A DNA stretch of 64,000 bases from Lachnocurva sp029100405. Lineage in GTDB: Bacteria; Bacillota; Clostridia; Lachnospirales; Lachnospiraceae. The position numbers and the translations under genes are program-made. The stretch spans positions 1-64,000 of the forward strand of contig JBJYZC010000004.1 in NCBI GenBank assembly GCA_046263755.1, written 5' to 3'. Under the pieces are notes generated by a model that saw nothing but the letters and a program-made list of their open reading frames with translations, ran no database searches and was not told the origin of the DNA. Each line of letters begins with the position of its first letter. The stretch's first letter is position 1. Shown piece by piece: positions 46,575 through 55,755 of this stretch.

Positions 46575-47413
46575 GTTTCCTGAACCTCCTGAATAATTTT
46601 TTGTGGCGTCGATGCCCCTGCTGTTATTCCTACGCTGTCAATGGATTCGATTACGGACAGATCCAGGTCGTCTCGAGATTGTATAAAGAAGGTCCGGGGA
46701 TTGATCTCTTTGCAAATCTCGTAGAGCTTCTGTGAATTAGAACTGTGTTTACCGCCTATAACAATCATCACATCAACTTTATCCGCAACGGCTGCCGCCT
46801 CATTCTGGCGTTCAGCTGTAGCGCTGCAGATCGTATTCAAACAAAATATACTATAACCTTTATTCTCAATAATTTCAACAAGTTCTTCAAATTTCTTGTA
46901 ATTAAAGGTCGTTTGAGAAACCAGACAGATTTTTCGATCCAGAGGCAGATCGATGGCTTCTGCTTCCTCCCTGGATCCTATTACTTCATAATCATCTCCG
47001 GGGATCCAGCCGATAATGCCTTCCACTTCCGGATGCTCCCGGTTTCCGGTAATAATGATATGGTAGCCCTTTTTGGCATATTCATTGACGACCCTGTGAA
47101 TTTTCAGAACAAAAGGGCAGGTTGCATCCACGACATCAAAGCCATCTTCCTTGAGTTCTTCCATGACCTGAGAGGAGACGCCGTGAGAGCGGATGATCAC
47201 CGTTCCTTTTTCCAGGCGGTCCAGATCACAATTCTCGTCCATAACCCGGACCCCGCGGGCTTTCAGATCATCCACAACAATTTCATTATGGATGATGGGC
47301 CCATAGGTATAGATTGGACGGCCATCGGCCTTTTCAATTTCCCTCTCCACCGTATCCAGGGCTCTTTTCACTCCGAAACAAAAGCCGGCGCTCTGTGCCA
47401 GAAGAACTTTCAT
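46544..47413 (-). CDS. ispH: 4-hydroxy-3-methylbut-2-enyl diphosphate reductase IspH
   Basis: IspH makes IPP and DMAPP in the last step of the MEP isoprenoid pathway with a 4Fe-4S cluster. The three cluster cysteines are in SAGFCFGVKRA, VDATCPFV and CSATAERQ. The His residues in IIHNEIV and GNREHPEV and the SNSQKL segment bind substrate. The 289 residues are family length. It overlaps cmk by 4 bp and rpsA by 31 bp. Confidence 0.96.
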   Translation of the reverse strand: MKVLLAQSAGFCFGVKRALDTVEREIEKADGRPIYTYGPIIHNEIVVDDLKARGVRVMDENCDLDRLEKGTVIIRSHGVSSQVMEELKEDGFDVVDATCPFVLKIHRVVNEYAKKGYHIIITGNREHPEVEGIIGWIPGDDYEVIGSREEAEAIDLPLDRKICLVSQTTFNYKKFEELVEIIENKGYSIFCLNTICSATAERQNEAAAVADKVDVMIVIGGKHSSNSQKLYEICKEINPRTFFIQSRDDLDLSVIESIDSVGITAGASTPQKIIQEVQETCQNRALRKC

Positions 47414-48087
47414 AGGTCTTTCTCCTTTTGATGTACAAGACTTACGATCTTCTCTGTTACTTCTTCGATCGTAAGATCCGATGAATCCAGAAGAATGGCA
47501 TCTTTTGCCTGGCGAAGAGGAGCAATGGCCCGGTTCATATCCTGCTCATCTCTTTTTTTCACATCTTGAATAATGTCATCCAGATCGGCCTTCTGCCCTT
47601 TCGAAATCAATTCATCATAGCGTCTCCTGCCGCGGATCTCGGCACTGGCCGTCAAAAAGATCTTCACATCCGCATTTGGCAGAACAACCGTTCCGATGTC
47701 TCTTCCATCCATAATAACCGACTGCTTCCTTGCCAGATCCTTCTGCAGATTCAAAAGAGCCTCCCGAACCTTGGCATAGGCGCTGACACGAGACGCAGCC
47801 GCACTGACCTCAGGCGTCCGGATATAGGACGTCACATTACAATCATTGACCAGGACCGCCTGTTCTCCATTTTCATAAGAGATCTTCACGGAAAGTTTCT
47901 CCGCCTCTCTTGACACAGCGGACTCGTCCGAAATGTCGATCCCCTTTTTCAGCATATGATAGGCCATGCCACGATACATAGCACCTGTATCGACATAAAT
48001 ATAGCCCAGCTCCTTTGCGGCCCGTCTGGCAATCGTACTCTTTCCAGCTCCGGCAGGTCCGTCAATCGCAACATTCATTATTTTCAT
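47410..48087 (-). CDS. cmk: Cytidylate kinase
   Basis: Cmk phosphorylates CMP and dCMP. The P-loop AIDGPAGAGKST is near the N-terminus, followed by YVDTGAMYRGMAY, the DGRDIGTVVLP motif and a C-terminal LDSSDLTIEEV. At 225 residues it is family length. It is the usual neighbour of ispH and rpsA in Clostridia, overlapping ispH by 4 bp. GAGGA precedes the ATG. Confidence 0.97.
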   Translation of the reverse strand: MKIMNVAIDGPAGAGKSTIARRAAKELGYIYVDTGAMYRGMAYHMLKKGIDISDESAVSREAEKLSVKISYENGEQAVLVNDCNVTSYIRTPEVSAAASRVSAYAKVREALLNLQKDLARKQSVIMDGRDIGTVVLPNADVKIFLTASAEIRGRRRYDELISKGQKADLDDIIQDVKKRDEQDMNRAIAPLRQAKDAILLDSSDLTIEEVTEKIVSLVHQKEKDL

Positions 48088-48114
48088 CTTCGATCCTCTC
48101 TACTCCTTTATTCA

Positions 48115-49404
48115 TCAGATCCCGTCACCGGCAAGAAAGCCGGTGGAAAAGGCTGCCTGCAGATTAAAACCTCCGGTAAAGCCATCGATATCCAGAACTT
48201 CTCCTGCAAAATACAGACCACGAATCTTCTTTGCCTCCATGGTCTTGGGAGAGATTTCTTTGACAGATACTCCTCCTTGCGTCACAATGGCCTGACGGAA
48301 ACCTTCGGTACCGGTCACTGTCAAATGAAAATGCTTTAAGACATGAACCAGTTTCTCTCTTTCTTCCTTTGTAATGTCATGTGCTTTCTTCTCCGGTGAG
48401 ATCCCGGTTCGGGCTAAGAGGACAAGAATCATCCGGGCAGGAAGCAGGCTTCCCATAATGGTATGCAAACTCTTGTTCATCGCCTTGTCGAATTCTCTAA
48501 GCAGTCTCTGATCTAACTGTTCCTCACTTAAAGCCGGTTTAAAATCAATGGCGGCCGGAAGGCTTCCCATTTCTTCCAGATATTTCCCGCATCTGGCAGA
48601 GGCCGTTAAAACCAATGGCCCTGTAATGCCAAAATGGGTAAACATCATTTCGCCCAGTTCCCGGAAGGATTGCTTTTTCGGATTCTTTCCAAAGGGCATC
48701 GTCAGACTGACATTCCTAAGAGACAGGCCCTGAAGTGCATAGATATCACTTTCCTTTGTCTGGAATGGAACAAGGCTCGGACGAAGAGGTGTGACTTGAA
48801 GGCCCGCTTCCCTGGCAAAACGGTAACCGTCACCCGTCGATCCGGTTGTCGGATAAGACAGACCTCCCGTGCAGACAATAACAATATCCGCCTTCACTTT
48901 CTGACCTGTGGACAGGATCAGGCCAAGGATTTCATCTTTATATTGATCCTTTCCCTTCACAGATAAAGAAGAGGACTCGTCTTCGGAAATCGGTTGTAAG
49001 GCAAGGTCCTTCACTTCTGTCCGAAGGCAGATTTTCACATGAAGACGCTTTAATTGCCCTTCCAAAGCCTTGGTAATGTCCGATGCATGATCTGAGACCG
49101 GGAACACACGATTCCCTCTCTCCACTTTCAGAGGGATTCCTTCTTTCTCGATCATTTCCATCAGATCCTGATTGGTAAATCGATAGAGAGCACTGTAAAG
49201 AAAACGCGGATTACTAACAAAATGAGAAAAGAACTCATCGATAGGAGCCGCATTGGTACAATTGCAGCGGCCTTTCCCCGTAATGTAGATCTTCTTTCCC
49301 AACTTCTCATTTTTCTCATAGATCGTTACCCTATGACCCTTTCGGGCGGCAGCGATCGCGGCCATCATACCGGCGGCGCCGCCACCGATGACTGCAACTA
49401 TCAT
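48115..49404 (-). CDS. BaiN/YhiN-like flavoprotein oxidoreductase
   Basis: This is an FAD/NAD(P)-binding protein of the HI0933/YhiN family. Some relatives are called BaiN from a proposed bile-acid role, which cannot be assumed here. The start MIVAVIGGGAAGMMAA is the Rossmann FAD motif. Later blocks are ITGKGRCNCTN, CTGGLSYPTTGSTGDG and the C-terminal GGVSVKEISPKTMEAK...GLYFAGEVLDIDGFTGGFNLQAA. The ATG at 49404 behind AAAGGA gives 430 residues. It is 27 bp from cmk. Confidence 0.9.
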   Translation of the reverse strand: MIVAVIGGGAAGMMAAIAAARKGHRVTIYEKNEKLGKKIYITGKGRCNCTNAAPIDEFFSHFVSNPRFLYSALYRFTNQDLMEMIEKEGIPLKVERGNRVFPVSDHASDITKALEGQLKRLHVKICLRTEVKDLALQPISEDESSSLSVKGKDQYKDEILGLILSTGQKVKADIVIVCTGGLSYPTTGSTGDGYRFAREAGLQVTPLRPSLVPFQTKESDIYALQGLSLRNVSLTMPFGKNPKKQSFRELGEMMFTHFGITGPLVLTASARCGKYLEEMGSLPAAIDFKPALSEEQLDQRLLREFDKAMNKSLHTIMGSLLPARMILVLLARTGISPEKKAHDITKEEREKLVHVLKHFHLTVTGTEGFRQAIVTQGGVSVKEISPKTMEAKKIRGLYFAGEVLDIDGFTGGFNLQAAFSTGFLAGDGI

Positions 49405-49478
49405 AATTCCTATCCTTTTCCTATTGAATGATACTATAGGGATCAAAAGTACCTTTGCCGGATGATTCTCCCTAAGGC

Positions 49479-50408
49479 TTAAGTCTCATCCTTCTTATAT
49501 CTTTTCGACAACCGGATCTTCACCGAATCATCGACCTTATCAATTTCATCGCTCTCATAGACCTGATACTCGTCCCAGATATTCTCCAGTTGACCCAAAG
49601 TCTCAGCAACATCGTTCTGTTTCTTCATGCAGAGAGAAACGATCAAGGCATTAATCACAGACAGAGGCGCTACCAGGGAATCCACGATCGATGCCATATC
49701 ACTCTTGGCAATCAGATTGCAGGAAGAATAGAGATTCATCGGGGAATTCACGGAGTCCGTAAGTGTGATCACACGGGCACTCCGATTATTGGCAAATTCC
49801 AAAGCTTTTAAAGTCCGCATGGAATAGCGGGGAAAACTGATGCCGATGATTACATCCTCTTCATTGATCCTGATCATCTGTTCGAAGATTTCACTGGAAC
49901 TGTTGGTATGAAGAAGAATGACATTGTCGAAAAGAAGATTCAGATAAAAAGCAAGGAAAGATGCTAAAGGAGCACAGGACCGGATGCCGATGACATAGAT
50001 CCTTCTGGCCTTTAAAATCGTATCTACTGCAACTTCAAAGGCTTTGTCGTCAATCTCCTGCAAGGTCTGCTTGATCTTCTCTTCGTCTGACTGGAGAACA
50101 GACTCCAGAATTTTCGACTGACTGATCCGTCCATAAGTCACTTCCATCCTCTGAATCGAATTCAATTTATTCCGGACCATCTCTTCCAGCGCTTTTTGGA
50201 AATCCGGATAGCCCTTATAACCCAGAGTCATTGCAAAACGAACAACCGTAGATTCTGAGACTCCGACCGTCTCACCCATTTTGGCAGCTGTCAGAAAAAC
50301 CGCCTTATCATAATTATCTGCTATATAATTCGACAGAAGTTTCTGTCCCTTGGACATACGGCTATAATGCCGGTTGATCCGATTCATAAGATCACTGTTT
50401 GTTGACAT
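49479..50408 (-). CDS. MurR/RpiR-family transcriptional regulator
   Basis: This family regulates sugar-phosphate and amino-sugar genes. The N-terminal RpiR helix-turn-helix domain (about 1-80: KMGETVGVSESTVVRFAMTLGYKGYPDFQ) is followed by a SIS sugar-phosphate-binding domain (about 120-260: YVIGIRSCAPLASFLAFYLN, DVIIGISFPRYS). The ATG at 50408 behind AAGGATC gives 309 residues. It lies downstream of the decarboxylase operon but is cut off by a strong terminator, so a regulatory link is not implied. Confidence 0.9.
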   Translation of the reverse strand: MSTNSDLMNRINRHYSRMSKGQKLLSNYIADNYDKAVFLTAAKMGETVGVSESTVVRFAMTLGYKGYPDFQKALEEMVRNKLNSIQRMEVTYGRISQSKILESVLQSDEEKIKQTLQEIDDKAFEVAVDTILKARRIYVIGIRSCAPLASFLAFYLNLLFDNVILLHTNSSSEIFEQMIRINEEDVIIGISFPRYSMRTLKALEFANNRSARVITLTDSVNSPMNLYSSCNLIAKSDMASIVDSLVAPLSVINALIVSLCMKKQNDVAETLGQLENIWDEYQVYESDEIDKVDDSVKIRLSKRYKKDET

Positions 50409-50450
50409 ATCTTGATCCTTAAAATGCCAGTCCGTTTTGATTCGCGTTTT

Positions 50451-50456
50451 ATTATA
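50451..50456 (-). promoter_or_regulatory. Candidate -10 of the RpiR-type gene
   Basis: Minus-strand TATAAT (50456-50451) lies 42 bp before the ATG and after the operon terminator. The -35 region (about TGTTTC) is weak. Confidence 0.45.
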
Positions 50457-50486
50457 ACATAAAGAAAGCGTAAGAAACAGAAAGAC

Positions 50487-50531
50487 AAAAGCTCTGCTTT
50501 GGACCCTGATGGAATCCAAAGCAGAGCTTTT
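50487..50531 (-). terminator. Terminator of the decarboxylase operon
   Basis: A 17-bp perfect stem (AAAAGCTCTGCTTTGGA at 50487-50503 with its complement at 50515-50531) and an 11-base loop lie 31 bp past the oadA stop. The stem includes its own A/U flanks, so it can act in both directions. It is the longest perfect terminator stem in the window. Confidence 0.9.
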
Positions 50532-50562
50532 CAATTTGTTTTATGTACTGATCAGTTGACGA

Positions 50563-51981
50563 TCAGACCGGATAAGCACCGTTCTTGGTGTCAGCTGCCT
50601 TTGGATCTACGCCGGTCTGCTGAGCCTGACGATACTTGAAGAACTCAGTTGCAACCTGAGGGAACAATGCATAGGAAAGAGTGTCCTCATCCTGCTGCTT
50701 GTAAGGAGCAACTGCCTTCTCCATCTCAGGAAGCTGTGGCTGTAAGAGATCTGCAGGTCTGCAGGTGATTGCTTCGGATTTTCTGTCTCCCAATGCCTTC
50801 TCTACGACTTCCGGATTGAAAGGCTTAACGGTCTTTCCATACTTACCAAGAAGAAGATCCTTGGTCTGATCGGTAACGACCTTATAACGCTCGCCCATCA
50901 AGACATTGAAGACCGCCTGAGTTCCGACGATCTGAGAAGAAGGGGTAACCAGAGGCGGTTCACCGAGATCCTTACGTACTCTCGGTACTTCTTCCAGAAC
51001 CTCTCTCAGCTTGTCTTCCTTACCCTGCTCCTTGAGCTGGGAAATCAGATTGGAAAGCATTCCGCCCGGTACCTGATAGAGGAGAGTTTTGATATTAACA
51101 CCCAGAACCTTGGTAGAGATCCGGCCGTTTGCAATATACTTCTCACGAATGGGCTGGAAGTAATCAGCTACTTCAGCAAGAAGATTCTGATCCAGTCCGG
51201 TATCGTAAGGCGTATCCTTGAATGCCTCAACCATAACCTCGGTAGCCGGCTGGGAAGTACCCATGGCGAAAGGAGAAATGGCGGTATCGATGATATCGCA
51301 TCCTGCTTCAACTGCCTTCATGCAGGTCATGGAAGCAACACCGGAAGTATAGTGGTTATGAAGCTCCAGAGGCAGATCGGTTGCAGATCTTAAAGCGGTG
51401 AAGAGCTCGGATGCAGCCTTGGGAACCAGAAGTCCGGACATGTCCTTGATGCAGATGGAATCTGCACCCATTTCTTCAATGGCTTTTGCTTTCTCCACCC
51501 AGTAATCCAGGGTATAAGCATCTCCAAGAGTATAGGACAGAGCAACCTGCGCATGTCCGCCCTCTTTCTTAGCAGCCTTGACAGCGGTCTCCAGATTACG
51601 AAGATCGTTCAGACAGTCAAAGATACGGATGATATCAATACCATTGGCAATGGACTTCTGTACGAAATACTCAACAACATCATCAGCATAGGGCTTGTAG
51701 CCGAGAATATTCTGGCCGCGGAAAAGCATCTGCAGCTTGGTATTCTTGAAGCCGTCTCTCAGTTTTCTCAGTCTTTCCCACGGATCCTCATGAAGGAAAC
51801 GAAGGCAGGCATCGAATGTAGCACCGCCCCAGCACTCTACAGCATTATATCCGATCTTGTCCATGGTAGGGATGATCGGAAGCATTTCTTCTGTAGTCAT
51901 ACGCGTTGCCATCAGAGACTGATGGGCATCACGAAGAACAGTTTCTGTAATTTTTAATGGTTTCTTTGTGACTTCTGCCAT
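50563..51981 (-). CDS. oadA: Oxaloacetate decarboxylase alpha / pyruvate carboxylase-type carboxyltransferase
   Basis: This is a 5S-type carboxyltransferase that moves CO2 between oxaloacetate/pyruvate and biotin. The LRDAHQSLMATRMTTEEM start, the VECWGGATFDACLRFLHEDPWERLR block, CIKDMSGLL (the Lys carbamylated in relatives) and LELHNHYTSG metal-binding His residues are all present. At 472 residues it lacks the C-terminal biotin domain of fused OadA; that domain is a separate gene in this operon. It is last in the five-gene unit. Confidence 0.94.
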   Translation of the reverse strand: MAEVTKKPLKITETVLRDAHQSLMATRMTTEEMLPIIPTMDKIGYNAVECWGGATFDACLRFLHEDPWERLRKLRDGFKNTKLQMLFRGQNILGYKPYADDVVEYFVQKSIANGIDIIRIFDCLNDLRNLETAVKAAKKEGGHAQVALSYTLGDAYTLDYWVEKAKAIEEMGADSICIKDMSGLLVPKAASELFTALRSATDLPLELHNHYTSGVASMTCMKAVEAGCDIIDTAISPFAMGTSQPATEVMVEAFKDTPYDTGLDQNLLAEVADYFQPIREKYIANGRISTKVLGVNIKTLLYQVPGGMLSNLISQLKEQGKEDKLREVLEEVPRVRKDLGEPPLVTPSSQIVGTQAVFNVLMGERYKVVTDQTKDLLLGKYGKTVKPFNPEVVEKALGDRKSEAITCRPADLLQPQLPEMEKAVAPYKQQDEDTLSYALFPQVATEFFKYRQAQQTGVDPKAADTKNGAYPV

Positions 51982-51999
51982 TGTTCATTCTCCTTTATA

Positions 52000-53148
52000 T
52001 TAGACACCGAAAATAGCCATGAATACACCGGCAGCTACGGCTGTTCCGATAACACCGGCAACATTCGGTCCCATGGCATGCATGAGAAGGAAGTTGGTCG
52101 GATCTGCTTCGGCGCCAACCTTCTGGGAAACACGGGCACTCATAGGCACCGCAGAGACTCCGGCTGAACCAATCAGAGGATTGATCTTACCCTTGGTGAT
52201 CCAGCAAAGGAGGTTGCCAAGCCAAATACCAGCTGCAGTTGCTACCATAAATGCGATCAGACCCAGAGCGACGATCTTCAGTGTGGAAACATTCAGGAAG
52301 GCTTCTGCAGAAGTAGATGCTCCGACAGAAGTACCCAGAAGAATTACGACGATATACATCAGCGCATTGCTGGCTGTATCGGTCAGCTGACGAACAACGC
52401 CGCACTCTTTAAAGAGATTGCCAAGCATCAGCAAACCGACAAGCGGTGCTGTGGTCGGAAGGATCAGGCAGACAATAATGGTAACAACGATCGGGAAGAG
52501 GATCTTCTCGAGCTTGGATACCGGCCGAAGCTGAGCCATATGGATCTTACGATTCTTTTCCGATGTAAAAAGCTTCATGATCGGAGGCTGAATGATTGGA
52601 ACCAGAGACATATAAGAATATGCTGCTACGGCAATCGGTCCCATCAGAGAAGACTGCCCCAATTTTCCGGCCAGGAAAATGGATGTAGGGCCATCTGCTC
52701 CACCGATGATGGAAATTGCAGCTGCTGCCTTATCGTTGAATCCGAGAAGGATCGCAACCAGATAAGCCATGTAAATTCCAAACTGAGCACCGGCACCCAT
52801 CAAAAACGAGATCGGGTTAGCGATCAGAGGACTGAAGTCGGTCATTGCTCCGACTCCCATGAAGATCAGGGAAGGCAGGATCGACCATTCATCCAATTGA
52901 TAGAAATAATAAAGCAGGCCACCGACTCCATTGGAAGTCTCAGCCGGAGATGCGATGATATCCGGATAAATATTAACCAGAAGCATGCCAAATGCGATCG
53001 GAACCAAAAGAAGCGGTTCAAAGTCCTTCGCAATCGCGAGATAGAGGAAAATCCCTGCTATCACGATCATGATGAAGTTACCGACAGTCAGGTTCGCAAA
53101 GGCAGTCTGATGGAGAAGGTTACCTAACGTACTTGCAACGTAACTCAT
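52000..53148 (-). CDS. oadB: Sodium-translocating decarboxylase beta subunit
   Basis: This membrane subunit decarboxylates carboxybiotin and pumps sodium outward. The 382-residue protein is polytopic. The ion-path motifs are IIGGADGPTSIFLA (the conserved Asp) and GSAGVSAVPMSARVSQKVG with NFLLMHAMGPNVAGVIG. It is homologous to OadB, MmdB and GcdB; the sequence does not tell which acid is decarboxylated. It lies between the biotin carrier and oadA. Confidence 0.95.
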   Translation of the reverse strand: MSYVASTLGNLLHQTAFANLTVGNFIMIVIAGIFLYLAIAKDFEPLLLVPIAFGMLLVNIYPDIIASPAETSNGVGGLLYYFYQLDEWSILPSLIFMGVGAMTDFSPLIANPISFLMGAGAQFGIYMAYLVAILLGFNDKAAAAISIIGGADGPTSIFLAGKLGQSSLMGPIAVAAYSYMSLVPIIQPPIMKLFTSEKNRKIHMAQLRPVSKLEKILFPIVVTIIVCLILPTTAPLVGLLMLGNLFKECGVVRQLTDTASNALMYIVVILLGTSVGASTSAEAFLNVSTLKIVALGLIAFMVATAAGIWLGNLLCWITKGKINPLIGSAGVSAVPMSARVSQKVGAEADPTNFLLMHAMGPNVAGVIGTAVAAGVFMAIFGV

Positions 53149-53171
53149 GTAAATTCCTCCTGAAAGTCAGA

Positions 53172-53528
53172 TTATTCATTCATTGTAGCGAGAAGATCTC
53201 CAGCCTCAACCATCTGACCTTCAGAAACCTCGATGCTGGCTACAGTGCCGGCCTTCGGTGCAACAACCGGGGTCTCCATCTTCATGACTTCCAGAGTCAG
53301 GATGGGATCGCCTGGCTTTACAGCATCACCGGGCTTGGTGTTGATCTTAAAGACTTTTCCGGATGCACCGGCATCAATCTTCAGAGAACCTGCTGCACCG
53401 GCTGCCTTCTTTACCGGAGCCTTGGGAGCCTGTGCAGGTCTTGCTGCAGGTGCGCTTGCTGTGCTTCCGGTCTCTTCTACAGTTACATCATATGCTGTGC
53501 CGTTAACGGTAATGGTATAGCTTTTCAT
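53172..53528 (-). CDS. Biotin carboxyl carrier protein of the decarboxylase
   Basis: This is a 118-residue biotin carrier (MmdC/GcdC-like, 1.3S-type). A short N-terminal strand region and an Ala/Pro-rich linker (about 22-45) precede the biotinyl domain. Biotin attaches to Lys83 in LEVMKMETPV. It would shuttle the carboxyl group between the carboxyltransferases and the beta subunit. Confidence 0.95.
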   Translation of the reverse strand: MKSYTITVNGTAYDVTVEETGSTASAPAARPAQAPKAPVKKAAGAAGSLKIDAGASGKVFKINTKPGDAVKPGDPILTLEVMKMETPVVAPKAGTVASIEVSEGQMVEAGDLLATMNE

Positions 53529-53551
53529 TATAAATTCCTCCTGAACACTAA

Positions 53552-54316
53552 TTAATATCTTCTCCGGATAGAACGGACAACAAAGTCATCGGTTGTCATT
53601 CCGGTCGACGCTGCGACGGCTGCGGCAATCACTGCAACCAGTTCGCCATCATCCGCCGTTTCTTCCGTTTTTTCGACTTCTTCTTTTACTGCAGCCTGCT
53701 TCTCAGTATCTTCCTGACCGGAGAATTTCTTCTGCAGATAAGGAATGATCCGGAAAGCGTAGATAACGAGGCTGATGATGATCAGTACCGAGAACACCAC
53801 CAGCATGCCCATCAGCACATTCAATGCTGCCTTAGACATGGTCTCTCCCAGGGAATAGTCCACGTTAACATTCATGGAGGTCAGTTTCATCCGGTCTCCG
53901 AGAACATTAAAGGTAAAAATGACCTTACCGGTACGCTTGGCATAACTTACAGCCTGTGTGGCTGTAACAGTCTTTCCTGCCTTTTCAATCTTGAAAGTGC
54001 CAAAGCCCTTCAAATCACCGAGCGTCTCTGCATTGTCGGCCCAGTTCTGAAGAAGGGTCTCATACATTACATCCTGTTCCTTTTCCGTACCCGTTGCTGT
54101 CTCGGAAGCGGTCCGATATTGCTCGGCCTGCTTGGCCGCATCCTCTGCGGAGATCTGAGCCAGATTCGTTGTCATGGACTGGACGCTCTCTTTCAGAGAG
54201 GATCTGGAATATCCGTAAACCCTGGACTGTTGATCGATCGACTTGCCGCAGGAAACCAGACTGAGCATCATGACAAGCATGCAGGCGAAAAGGATGAGTC
54301 TTTTCTTCATTTTCAT
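53552..54316 (-). CDS. OadG-like gamma subunit with lipoprotein N-terminal domain
   Basis: The C-terminal half is an OadG/MmdD-type subunit: one membrane helix (about 164-194), a charged linker and the AVIAAAVAASTGMTTDDFVVRSIRRR end. The N-terminal half is extra. A lipoprotein signal with lipobox LVSC (Cys23) leads a soluble domain of about 130 residues (DUF3887-like in appearance). If processed, the protein is held in the membrane by both lipid and helix. Typical OadG is only 80-120 residues. Confidence 0.85.
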   Translation of the reverse strand: MKMKKRLILFACMLVMMLSLVSCGKSIDQQSRVYGYSRSSLKESVQSMTTNLAQISAEDAAKQAEQYRTASETATGTEKEQDVMYETLLQNWADNAETLGDLKGFGTFKIEKAGKTVTATQAVSYAKRTGKVIFTFNVLGDRMKLTSMNVNVDYSLGETMSKAALNVLMGMLVVFSVLIIISLVIYAFRIIPYLQKKFSGQEDTEKQAAVKEEVEKTEETADDGELVAVIAAAVAASTGMTTDDFVVRSIRRRY

Positions 54317-54327
54317 AAGTACCTCAC

Positions 54328-55713
54328 TTACTTTGTGCCATGCTTTTTATAGGTCTCATCTTCCTGTTTGGTGCAGAGCATTTCAAAGCCTGCAATCAGG
54401 TACTTTCTTGCATCTGCAGGATTTACCAGGCGGTCAATATAGCCGCGACGAAGTGCATTTACGACACCGGACTGCTTCTCATCGAATTCTGCTGCAACCT
54501 TGGAAAGATCTGCTTCTTTATCATCTGCACAAATAAGCTTTGCAGCCAGGTCTGCATCCATGATCCCCATTTCGGCATCGGGGAATGCCAGGCAGAGATC
54601 TGCGCCGACGGACTTGGAATTCATAAGAATATAAGCTGTGCCGACTGCCTTCTTTGTGATCAGATTGATCTTCGGAACGGTAGCCTCAGACAATGCAAAT
54701 ACAAAAGCAGAAAGTGCCTTCGGCAGAGTCTTTTCAGAATGAATACTTGCTTCATAACCAGACACATTTGTAAGAGTCAGGATCGGAATGGAGAAAGCAT
54801 CACAGAAACGGATAAAGTCTGCTGCCTTACGGCATCCGGCGGTTTTCAGCTTGTCTTCCTTATTTCCTACAACTCCTACCGTCTGACCATCCAGCTGAAT
54901 GAAACCGGTAATAAAGGAGGTTGCGTAACCTTTCTTGGTCTCAACAAAGACATGGTTATCGGAAAGTTCTTTTGCAATCTCACAAGGACAGCTGTCTTTT
55001 GTAATTTCAGATGCACGGTTCAAATCGTCTTCACAGTCATTGAAGCATCCGTCTTCCAGATTAGACCCGGGAAGAATGGTAACCAGCTTCCGCATGGAAT
55101 CGATGATCTCATCCTCACTTCCGATACCGTCAACGAGACCGGTGTGCTCGTACTGGAACTTTGCGGAAGCACTGTCACATTGATCAACATTATTTCCCGG
55201 AATGGCATCCGGTGCATTTAAAAAGAGTTTCGCATCCTCAGTCATGAAGACAAAGTCGCTGACTCCTGCCAGAGTCGACATACCGCCACCGCATTTTCCA
55301 ACGACAGCTGTGATTTCCGGTACAACACCGGAAGCCTTGACTGCTTCCTGGTAGATGGATCCGATGCTTTCCAGAGCATCGAAGGATTCCTGCAGACGTA
55401 CACCGCCGCAATCCAGAAAACCGATCACAGGGGCTCCCATTTTTACTGCCATCCGGTAAATATTCCGGATCTTTCTTGCATGCATCTCACCGATCGTACC
55501 GCCCAGTACTGAGTTGTCCTGGCTGTATACGAAGACAAGATTGCCATCGATCAGGCCATGGCCGGTAATTACACCGTCCGATGGGGTGTCATCTTTACTC
55601 AGGTTAAAATCCGTATTTCGGCTGGTAACGCCTGCGCCGAGCTCTACGAAACTGTTCTCGTCGAGCAGACGCTGGATTCTCTGAGCTGCAAGACTGTTCT
55701 TACGTTCACTCAT
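54328..55713 (-). CDS. Acyl-CoA carboxyltransferase (MmdA/12S-like)
   Basis: This carboxyltransferase has the crotonase fold of methylmalonyl-CoA decarboxylase alpha and transcarboxylase 12S. Recognisable are SDGVITGHGLIDGNLVFVYSQD, GGTIGEMHARKIRNIYRMA, GFLDCGGVRLQES, the KCGGGMSTLAG oxyanion region and KKAVGTAYILMNSK. The usual GGARIQEG is altered, and at 461 residues it is shorter than typical MmdA (about 510), so it is divergent. The ATG at 55713 follows TGGAGG. It is first in the operon. Confidence 0.88.
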   Translation of the reverse strand: MSERKNSLAAQRIQRLLDENSFVELGAGVTSRNTDFNLSKDDTPSDGVITGHGLIDGNLVFVYSQDNSVLGGTIGEMHARKIRNIYRMAVKMGAPVIGFLDCGGVRLQESFDALESIGSIYQEAVKASGVVPEITAVVGKCGGGMSTLAGVSDFVFMTEDAKLFLNAPDAIPGNNVDQCDSASAKFQYEHTGLVDGIGSEDEIIDSMRKLVTILPGSNLEDGCFNDCEDDLNRASEITKDSCPCEIAKELSDNHVFVETKKGYATSFITGFIQLDGQTVGVVGNKEDKLKTAGCRKAADFIRFCDAFSIPILTLTNVSGYEASIHSEKTLPKALSAFVFALSEATVPKINLITKKAVGTAYILMNSKSVGADLCLAFPDAEMGIMDADLAAKLICADDKEADLSKVAAEFDEKQSGVVNALRRGYIDRLVNPADARKYLIAGFEMLCTKQEDETYKKHGTK

Positions 55714-55755
55714 GCTGCTATCCTCCATAAAGCTGATAAATTTCATACGTAATGT

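Noticed and set aside
45396..46583. A 395-codon plus-strand frame opposite rpsA
   Set aside because: It is long only because rpsA has few stop-generating codons on its complement. Its translation is rich in Ile, Leu and Asn with no domain, and it begins at the rpsA terminator.
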